A DNA stretch of 64,000 nucleotides from Chaetoderma sp. LZ-2023a. Its lineage: Eukaryota; Mollusca; Caudofoveata; Chaetodermatida; Chaetodermatidae. Below are positions 55,876 to 64,000 of the stretch, piece after piece. A program made the translations under genes and the position numbers. The stretch spans positions 130,206,901 through 130,270,900 of the forward strand of contig CM067374.1 in NCBI GenBank assembly GCA_034401795.1, in the 5' to 3' direction. The notes beneath the pieces were generated by a model. It had not been told where the DNA came from. It ran no database searches and saw only the letters and a program-made list of their open reading frames with translations. Within the stretch, counting starts at the first letter, position 1; every line of letters starts with the position of its first letter.

Positions 55876-56559
55876 ATTTTAACTAATTTAACGCTACAGT
55901 CAATAACAGACCATCTCTATGACAACAGTCTTAAAGTATGATGTAAGAAATGCATCCTTTTGAATATTCTGTACCTAATTTTCCTGGAAGCTGTTGCTTG
56001 CCTGGAAACTGTTGCTTCCTGAGGTCAAATTGTCTTCAAAATATTCAACAATTTACTTGTATAAAGTTGTCCTGTAATGGAGGAATCTGGCCTGTATCTG
56101 ACATCATAATGAAATATGTCATTTGTTAGCTGATGTCACAATCAGATCCATCACGGAAGGGGAAAAGTCGGTCACTAAAGTCGTTGAACTGTATGTCATT
56201 GGTGAATTTACAATTTAATAAACATTCCGTTGAATATTTTGAAACTAATTTGACTCGGACCTGGCAGCAACAACCCCCAGTCAAATAAATTTCAAATATT
56301 TAACAACTTACATATTTACCTTGAAATTGAGATTCTGGGAATTCAGGTTTCAAAGTTTCAAATCCAACACATGTACAATGTGGATGAAGCTTGGATAGAA
56401 AAGGGGCGGGCCATATAGTTAGAAATGGGCGGGGCATATAGCTAGAAATGGATTCCTGGGGACAGTTTCACAAAGGGTAGTTTTTAATAAGTACACTTGG
56501 TACTTAACCTTTTCACTGACAAATCCCTGAAAAAGTAAATTCTTTACCATATAAAACTT

Positions 56560-57900
56560 ATTCTGTTGAATATGTAGAAATTAATTTTTAGAGGCCGTGC
56601 CTCTATTTCAATTTCGCAGCTTAAAAAATGATATTAATTTATATGGAATGGAATCATCATATGTTAAGATTTATTTCGTTTCATTACATATAGGCGCATA
56701 GTTTAAGCCTCTAAAAGTGTATAATTTAAACAATTTTATTTTCAGAAATTTTACTGTAAATATGCACCTTTAAGGTTTTTTAAGCAACTTATTTTTCAAC
56801 ACTGGCTCATCCGATCTCAAAGAAACTTTACAAAGGGGATCTATACTATACAGGGATGTGAACTATATAACAATAGATTTAATTTTGGGGCATTTAAACT
56901 ATTTTTTTCACGGTTTTGGACTTGGTTTTTTTAATGTGTTTTGCAAGTGCGGTTTTGGCCAGTAGTTATCGATTGTAATGCAACTCCTAGACCATTTCAG
57001 ATAGAAACTTGAAACTTTAGGGATGATTGCACATATGGACAGGGATGTGCATGACACTTGGAATTTTGGCATGACCCCAGGGGCAGGGGGCCTGGGGATG
57101 GGGAATGTGGGGTAAAAAATTAAATTTTTCCAAAGATTGTCATGTCGCATATCATTTTCAAGCCAATGATGAATAGACTACAGTACAAGGAATTATATTG
57201 ATCTTGGTTCACAAACTAAGGGTAGGGGTTGGGTCAGAAGTGGGCACCAATCTACGTGTTGTAATACAAATCCTAGACCATTTCAGATAGAAACTTGAAA
57301 CTTTGGGGATGATTGCACATATGGCCAGGAATGACTTGAAATTTTGCCATGCCCCCAGGGGTATGGCCCTGGGGGTGGGAAATGTGGGGTAAAAAATAAA
57401 AATTTTCCAAAGCTTATCATGTCCCATATCATTTTCAAGACAATGTTGTCATGTCACATCATTTCGAGGCTTGTAGTTAGTAGACTACAGTACAACAAAT
57501 TCTTTTTGTTCTTGAGTCAATCTGAGGGCAGTGGCCATGGGTCAAACTTATTTTTCAACACTGGCTCATCCGATTTCAATGAAACTACAGAGGTGATCTA
57601 TACTATACAGGAATGTGATCTACATAACAACAGAATTAATTTTGGGACATTTGACCTATTTTTTTTACGGTTTTGTACGTAGTCTTTTTCATGTATTTTG
57701 CCAGTGCAGTTTTCGTTAACGTTTTTTAACTTATTTTTCAACACTGGCTCATCCGATCTCAATGAAACTTTACAGAAGTGATCTATACTATACAGGTATA
57801 TACAAACAATAGATTTAATTTTGTGGTATTTTAGCCATTTCTTTCAGGGTTTTGGACTTGCCCATTTTTTCACCAATGGCTCACCAGATATCAACAAAAA
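56560..57900. repeat. Complex duplicated repeat region in intron 10
   Basis: A block 'TTTTTCAACACTGGCTCATCCGATcTCAA ... CTATACTATACAGG' occurs at about 56788, 57548 and 57728. A second block 'AGACCATTTCAGATAGAAACTTGAAACTTT ... GGGAATGTGGGGTAAAAAAT' occurs at about 56990 and 57277. The order suggests segmental duplications of about 300-760 bp. Non-coding. Confidence 0.7.
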
Positions 57901-58800
57901 TTTATAGCAGAGTTATATACTATGCAAGAGTACTATCTGCATCATTACTAGTTTCATTTGGAAATAAATTTCAAGATCAGACTATCCGCAGTTTGGTAAA
58001 TGGTTTCCATGTTTGATTGGTTACACTTGTTTGTTGGTGCATTACTGAATATGTGTATTGAAAACCGTGCAAAGTTTGCTTTGCCAATAAACACTATCCA
58101 TGCCTAAACACTATCATTTACAGGTGAGACATTGTATGCTTCAGCGTTCTTGTTTAAATACCAATGCAAATGCACATGTACTTTCAATTTTGTTTAAATG
58201 CAAATCCAATTTAAAATGTGTTTGAAATACTTCAATGGATGTATTAATTGATTGAAATGTCATGCAATGCTGGCTTCCATAAACTGGAGAATACATTGTT
58301 CAAAATTTCACGTTAAGAAATTGAATATCATTCTTTGATGACTTAGATTAGATGTGAACATACAGTGTATTGGACATTTTTAAGCGACTTGAATCTAATT
58401 TATTAACTCACTTAGAATATTTTGCTCAGATCCTTTGAGCTTCATCCACCACATTGATCTCTGGTGGGTCTCGTTTGTTCCGAGACTCGGCGAGATCTCG
58501 CGGGATCAGGAGAGTGTCATAATTTGGTGGGAGTTCTAAGGCCTTGGTCTTTGTGGTCGATTAAAGCTGTTTGATCTCTATGGCCACGTGAGTATATTTT
58601 CCAAAATATTCCAAGTGATTTATTAAGTTAGCTTCGAGTTGTTTAAAAATGTCTAATTACGAATCTGGAGCTAGGTAACAATATATTAGGACATACTGTC
58701 ATGGCCGTGTATTGTCTATGTACATCATAATTTATCACCTGAATACAATATTCATTAGATATTTCGAGATGATCGACTTTAATATTTCTTTGATGTCTCT
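57900..58800. other. Intron 10 sequence without recognised feature
   Basis: No coding exon, RNA gene or clear repeat seen. A short GC-richer stretch at 58440-58590 (GAGACTCGGCGAGATCTCGCG) stands out by composition only. Confidence 0.4.
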
Positions 58801-58809
58801 TATGTCAAC

Positions 58810-59046
58810 CTAACCTACTAACTCTGTAATGACTAAATTTTGCCAAGAAAATCAGAATGTTTCCTTTTTGAATGTCCATTTGCAAGTCAAGGGAAGACTA
58901 TTTTTGAAATTTTACTCCAAGAATGGCTGGCTCGGTTATAACAGTGGTAAATTAAAAAAACCAAGTCTTCTCTTGGCCTGCAAATGGACATTCCCTATGA
59001 CTACTTAAGCAATGTTCTTTGGCCGGCTTTGGCATGAAAGGGTTAA
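58810..59046. mobile_element. Family A MITE
   Basis: Arms ATGTCCATTTGCAAGTCAAG and CTTGGCCTGCAAATGGACAT; right end TGAAAGGGTTAA. The tip has lost part of the right side. Confidence 0.65.
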
Positions 59047-59357
59047 TGGTCAATCAAAAACAGTTGCTGGCCAAGAGAAAACAGTGGTACATTTTCAGAA
59101 ATAGTCTTCTCTTGGCCTGCAACTGGACAGTGCGGAGGAAACTGCATCTGTAGTTGTTTTCATGATTGTCCATCTGCAGGACAACAGAACTCTACTTTTG
59201 TCAATTTTAGTGCTAAATTTGACATGAAAAAACTTTAATTTTCTTGAAAATCTTGTCTATTCCAGGGTTACATGTAAATTATATGAATAGCACTTTTACC
59301 GCTTTGAGACAGTGTTAACACAAGAAGGTTTAATAACATTTTTACCATCATCTACAG

Positions 59358-59684
59358 GATTACGAAGGACAGTGGCAAAAACTTTGCTACATATGTCGGA
59401 GACTTGCTAAAGCGATCTAAATTACAGAAGGCGATTCTTCACTGTATCCTAGCCAGTATATACAACGCTCGAACCGCTCGCTCTAACTCCTCCACATCCA
59501 GTGATGTGTCGACGACATCGAGTGTGACCGAGGCTATCGTAGATTTCAACGAGCATGATCTTGAGCCGGTCGCCATAGAAACCTTCCAGAAAAAGTTGCT
59601 AGATCTTTTACTCGTTATTGTGAAATTAGAGGACCATATTTTGAGGGCTAGTGGTGAGGCGGATGCTTTTATGTCAAGTAGTGG
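59358..59684 (+). CDS. DOP1: DOP1 coding exon 11 (residues 1517-1626)
   Basis: Acceptor CATCATCTACAG; donor AGTGG|GTGAGT, phase 2. Encodes KNFATYVGDLLKRSKLQKAI and LHCILASIYNARTAR, then a Ser/Thr linker and FQKKLLDLLLVIVKLEDHIL. Confidence 0.93.
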
Positions 59685-59851
59685 GTGAGTAAGCTTTTCA
59701 GTGTAAAAATTACTGTACAGTTGAGTAACAACTTCAAAAAATAAATATAGAAACATGATAGTTAGTTCAATTTTGAACACGATATAAGAAATGTTCTGTT
59801 CAATCTTATGAACATAAATGGATTGGTTAGGCAGTAATGTCTTCCAATCAA

Positions 59852-60240
59852 ATGGACCTTTCAACTTTTAGCTATGCTCCGCCCATCTCTAGCTAAGCGC
59901 TACCCACACTTTGTTCATGCAGGGATCGATCGATCCCTGAGCTCTCCCTGACTATCAATTTCGAGAAAACTATACATGAAAGGTATTAGTTTTTTTAAAA
60001 CTAATTTGACTGAGTGCTGTCGCTGCCTATGGCAGCGACAGCGCCCAGTCAAATTAGTTTTAAAATATTCAACAGACTATTTATTATATAATAAAGACAT
60101 ATAATTCGTACAACAATGCTTAGTCCGTCTTCAATTAAGCGTTCATGACGTACTTATCTCCGTCATTATGACGTCGTCCTACATGTCATATAGTTGATTA
60201 TGATGTCATATGATGGATGGATAAACTGGAAATGTCCATT
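59852..60240. mobile_element. Family D element, copy 9
   Basis: ATGGACCTTTCAACTTTTAGC to AAACTGGAAATGTCCAT. The core hairpin has a perfect tip GTGCTGTCGCTGCCTATGGC with its complement. Confidence 0.8.
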
Positions 60241-60618
60241 GGATTGGTTAGGCAGCAGTGTCTTCCAATCCAATTATGTTCAAAATATTTAACAGTATGT
60301 CTTAAGTTATTTTTTAGCTATATTGTATGCTACCATTTTACCCAGGCTGCAATCGAGAATTCTGGGAACAGACCTAGATTTTGAAATCATTCATTGTTAT
60401 GAATTCTACACTACCAATTAGATTCAACAACTTCTTAATGATGTGCCGTAGGAAAAATGAATAGTTTTAAAACTAATTTGACAGGGATCTGTTGCTGCCT
60501 ATGGCAACAGTTTCAAGTCTGATTGGGGTCAAAATATTTGGTGGGCTGCCCATAGTGTTGCTTTAAAATAGAAATACCAGGATTTCTCTTTTGAAAGGGT
60601 TAATTCAATCTACTTATT

Positions 60619-61750
60619 AGCTCACCTGGCCTGAAAGGCCAAGTGAGCGTATGCCATGGCAACCATCCATCGTCAATCCATCCGTCGTCTGTCCATCAAC
60701 TTTTCCTTTAAACGACTTCTCAAGAACGACTGTTCCAAGGATGCCGATCGGCCAATTTGGTCGGTGGTCATCTTGAATTTCGGCCGATTTTAGGAAACGT
60801 CTTTAAAAATCTTCTCCGAAACCGCTGGGGGAATCGGTTCAAAACTCATGTAACATCATCTAGGGAAAGAGGTACATGTAAGCCAAGTTTGTTCAAGAGG
60901 ACTTGATTGACCAAATAATTCGGTGGCCATCTTGGATGACGTGGTTTTCAAGGAAAACGACTTCTGCAGAACCGCTGAAGGGATCATGCCGAAATTTGGG
61001 GAATATGATTAGAGACTAACAGCCATTAAAGTTTGTTCAAGGGAAGTTGATCCATCAAAAAACATGGCCGCTGTGGGCCAATCAAAATGTAGTATGCTTG
61101 GCATCCATATTGGATTTTTTTATTTTTGAACTTTTGAGGCCAAAATTGATTTTATATATGTTTTTGGGCATTCTGATCTCAAATTTCAAAACTGTAGATG
61201 AACGGGTTGCGGGCCATCTTGGATAACTTTCCCGCTAAAAATCCCATACTAAAGTAATGGGAAATTTAAAATCTCTTCTCGAGAACTTCTGGGCCGATTT
61301 CAATTATATTTGGCAGGACACATCCTTAGGTCATGGAGATTTAAGTTTGTTCAAACGAAGTTGATCGGCCAATTTGCCCAGCAGACATCGATTTTGTCGA
61401 TTTTTAGAAATGTCAAAATCTTCGCCGAAACTGATTGATTCAAAACTCATAAAATATCATTTAGGGCATGAGCTGAACCAAGTTTGTTCAAGGGAATTTT
61501 CATGAAATTAACTTCGTCTCCAGAGCCACTGAACAGATTGGGCCAAAATTTGGGAGATATGATACAAATGTATTGATGACTAAGGGCCAGTAAAGTTTGT
61601 TCAAGAGAAGTTGATACATAAAGAAACATGGCCTGTGTATTCTTGTTACAAGTCTGCTCAACTCATTAGAGTTCTACTTATTGTTAATGACCATTCTAGT
61701 TGAAATGCCCATGGTCCAGGTGAGCGATTACAGGCCCCTTGAGCCTCTTG
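60619..61750. mobile_element. Family E element, copy 4 (both ends)
   Basis: AGCTCACCTGGCCTGAAAGG at the left and GGTCCAGGTGAGCGATTACAGG at the right, the clearest inverted termini of the family. The interior differs from the other copies ('AAGTTTGTTCAAG.G.AGTTGATC' recurs five or six times), so it is a distinct subfamily. Confidence 0.75.
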
Positions 61751-61763
61751 TATTATAATACTT

Positions 61764-61976
61764 TTAACCCTTTTTTCGAAAAATTCCGAATAAAATAATA
61801 TCTTTATGAACTAAACCATATTTTGTTAATTATTTTGAGATTAATATGACTGGAAGCCATTGCTGCCTATTAAGGCAGCAATTACTTCCATTCATATTAA
61901 TCACAAAATATTCACCAGCTTATCCGTATGTTAGCCTCCTGATTGAGATACAGGGATTGTAACAGTGGAAGGGTTA
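61764..61976. mobile_element. Family B hairpin MITE
   Basis: TTAACCCTTTTTTCGAAAAA to CAGTGGAAGGGTTAA; tip GCCATTGCTGCCTATTAAGGC. Starts 14 bp after the family E element. Confidence 0.75.
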
Positions 61977-62578
61977 AACAGGCCAGGTCAAGAAAATTAC
62001 AAGCTCAGATTACGGAATTTGTAGGCCAAGATAAAATTATTTTTGAAAATGTATCACTGAAATGACTTGCTCGGTTATCGAGCCAGTCAAATTACAAACT
62101 TAAAATAGTTGTCTCGCACATGTGCTTGCTCGCTTACAAGCATGCTTGCTCTCATTCGCATGCATAGATGCGGACATACACGCATGCATGCGCACATGCA
62201 CCTAGGCATGCATGCACACGCTCAGGCATATTACAATAGTCATGTGACATTTGGTGTGAGACTTAACAAGTATTCTTATGACCTTTGATATGTTGACCTC
62301 ATGGCAAATTCTCAAGGTTTTTTTTAAATCCCTCATGTATGGCATGAGTTATTGCATGCACCAACAAATGCTTGCTTGCTCACTCGCGCACATATGTATG
62401 TGTAATGCATGCCTGATTGTTCACGCAAGCACATGTACACATACATGTACGTATGCACCCACGCACCAATATGCACATTGCAATAGTATCTTGACCTCTC
62501 CCGCGATACTAATCCCTGGTTGCAATGCGTTCCTGTTTGTACTTTAAAACTGCAATGGATCTATATTTTCTTTCAAAG

Positions 62579-62893
62579 CTCTGTAAGCGCCAGTTCAGCG
62601 TCAGCAATCTGGGATCGGGCACATGTCAACTTTATGCCATCCCTGACACAAGTTCAGTACAATCCTGCATTGCCGGTCGTACAGCAGCCCATGTTTCTTT
62701 CCTGTGTACTGAGCGCTCTTAAGCAGCAACACCAGTCCCACATGCATCGTCATTGGATAGGGCTGGTCACGGCATCATTACCGTATCTCGGTTCCGGACT
62801 TGCACAGGTAGCGATCGCAATCACGGCACAGCTGTGTCGGAACCTAGAGTTGCTCTCACACATTTATGAGCGAGGACAACTAGGGAGTGAAAG
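62579..62893 (+). CDS. DOP1: DOP1 coding exon 12 (residues 1626-1731), last in window
   Basis: Acceptor TTTTCTTTCAAAG, the only one nearby that keeps phase; donor GAAAG|GTATTG, phase 2. Encodes LPVVQQPMFLSCVLSALKQQ, MHRHWIGLVTASLPYLGSGL and ITAQLCRNLELLSHIYERG. The next exon lies beyond 64000. Confidence 0.9.
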
Positions 62894-62902
62894 GTATTGT
62901 AA

Positions 62903-63118
62903 TTAAACGTTGACTATCAAATTCCTCCTAGAAAATGCCCATATTCATACCAAGAGATTATTTTTGAAAATTTGTCACTGGAATGACTGGCTCGGTAATC
63001 GAGCCAGTTATTCCAGTGGTAAATTTTCAGAAAAGTCTGGTTAGCCTGCCAATGGACATTTCTGAAGACCACTGCAGAAGCTGATTTGCTTTGCCGGCTT
63101 GTGTGGTAATGAGTAACC
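62903..63118. mobile_element. Family A MITE 10 bp after exon 12
   Basis: TTAAACGTTGACTATCAAAT to GTAATGAGTAACCCTTT; tip GGCTCGGTAATCGAGCC with good arms. Confidence 0.7.
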
Positions 63119-63394
63119 CTTTCTGCCAGCTATAATACTGTATACTATTTCCTAATAATTAAACAAATTTAGTGTTGAGGGCCTGATGAAATGTTAGAAA
63201 TGCTTAATATTTTGAAATTAATTTGACTTGAGGCGTTGAGCAACAAAGTTAGATTCTATTTATTACATAATTAGCAGTTATTTATAATTATTGCATTGAT
63301 TCTGTTAATTTTCTTGTCATTACCCCCACATATTTTGAAAAAGTGATGGCAATACTGCACTTATTTCTGTCTCCATCCATCCATCCATCTCCTC

Positions 63395-63690
63395 CAAGAC
63401 AAGCTGGAATTCAACCAAATTGTTTACGGGGTATACGAGTTACCCATATGGTTGTGAATTGTGAGAGAACGTTTACATTAGGTTCCTCCCCAGGATGAGG
63501 ATGGGAGTGGACATGGGTGGTGGCAGGGGTGGGTGGGTGGTCAGAATGTTCAAATTTGCCCGAATTCAACCAAATTTGGTATGGAAGTTACGGATTGCGA
63601 GACAACGTTTACATTAGGCTCTGCTCCATGGTAGTGAGGGTGCGTGGTTATTTGTGATGGTGTCACAGAACGACTGGAGATTCTAGTTTT
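63395..63690. repeat. Direct repeat of about 150 bp with G-rich spacer
   Basis: 'GAATTCAACCAAATT ... GAGA.AACGTTTACATTAGG' occurs twice (about 63408-63488 and 63562-63626). The G-rich stretch between (GGGTGGTGGCAGGGGTGGG) has four or more G-runs and could form a quadruplex. Confidence 0.6.
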
Positions 63691-64000
63691 ACATTAAATT
63701 TTCGCTATCACCACAGCATGTCACTAACTCCTAGCATCTGATTATTAAAAATTTTAGAATTTAAAAAATTTATCCATTCAAATTTATGAGCATCTATTAA
63801 AGTTTATGTACATATTTCATTCTATTGGTCTACAACATTTTAACTTGAGTAAAATAACGTTACAAACAGCATTGCTGAGGTATCGCTGCTAGGAAAAAAT
63901 GGGTATAGACTTACTGTAATACATTACGTCCAAGATACATCACTAGCATGGGAAACACAACATCCGAGAGGGGGGTGGGTGGGGGGGACAAATAATGCAC

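Larger units (their letters stand above)
22762..62893 (+). other. DOP1: DOP1 gene locus (5' two thirds; continues beyond window)
   Basis: Twelve coding exons splice in register (intron phases 0,2,0,0,1,0,0,2,2,2,2 and 2 after the last). The product matches the Dopey family closely over its N-terminal solenoid ([50 protein letters not shown]) and through the middle conserved block (LQKAILHCILASIY, WIGLVTASLPY, LCRNLELL). DOP1 is a cytosolic peripheral protein of Golgi/endosome membranes. It binds MON2 and works with Neo1/ATP9A phospholipid flippases, and has been linked to kinesin-1 recruitment. About 1,730 of an expected roughly 2,300-2,500 residues are present. Vertebrates have two paralogues; invertebrates usually one. 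Confidence 0.93.

Noticed and set aside
6360..63118. CRISPR-like recurrence of short palindromic units
   Set aside because: The copies are scattered, full-length transposon-like hairpins with inverted termini, in a eukaryotic intron context.

Overview
This is a eukaryotic genomic window, almost certainly from an animal and most likely a bivalve mollusc. It holds a spliced nuclear gene with GT-AG introns and a very high load of small inverted-repeat elements. It also carries bivalve-typical repeats: elements ending in AGCTCACCTGG/CCAGGTGAGC, 'AAGGTCAAGGTCAC' repeats and frequent ACATGTA words. Remnants of Gypsy, DIRS, Penelope-like and hAT-like transposons complete the picture. There is no operon, CRISPR array or other prokaryotic signature. 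Species-level assignment is inference.

The only host gene I can support strongly is DOP1 (Dopey family) on the + strand. Twelve coding exons (22796-62893) can be placed with consistent splice phases. Together they encode about the first 1,730 residues, and the gene runs off the right edge. DOP1 is a large alpha-solenoid protein that works with MON2 and a P4-ATPase (Neo1/ATP9A) in endosome-to-Golgi traffic.

Layout: 1-740 shows no gene. 740-4525 (minus) is a decayed Ty3/Gypsy element with gag, RT, RNase H and integrase. 4893-5300 (minus) is a fragment resembling SGNH-hydrolase-like ORFs that travel with metazoan retroelements. 5400-22760 is repeat-rich intergenic DNA with one weak candidate signal-peptide exon at 11996-12047. 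22762-64000 is DOP1, with introns packed with mobile DNA. Intron 2 carries a hAT-like element and an internally deleted Penelope-like element with a large inverted repeat. Intron 4 carries a nested stack: an outer hAT-like element, an inner hAT-like element with an 8-bp target duplication, and an intact 7-kb DIRS-type tyrosine-recombinase retrotransposon.

Small non-autonomous elements dominate the rest. Families A, B and C all end in TTAACCCTTT-like termini, often share a single TTAA at junctions, and look like piggyBac-type MITEs; A and B are near-perfect hairpins. Family D has TGGACCTTTCCAG termini and a hairpin core. Family E has AGCTCACCTGG termini. Several A/B copies lie within about 10-25 bp of DOP1 splice sites, and trinucleotide microsatellites abut the exon 4 acceptor and the exon 9 donor.
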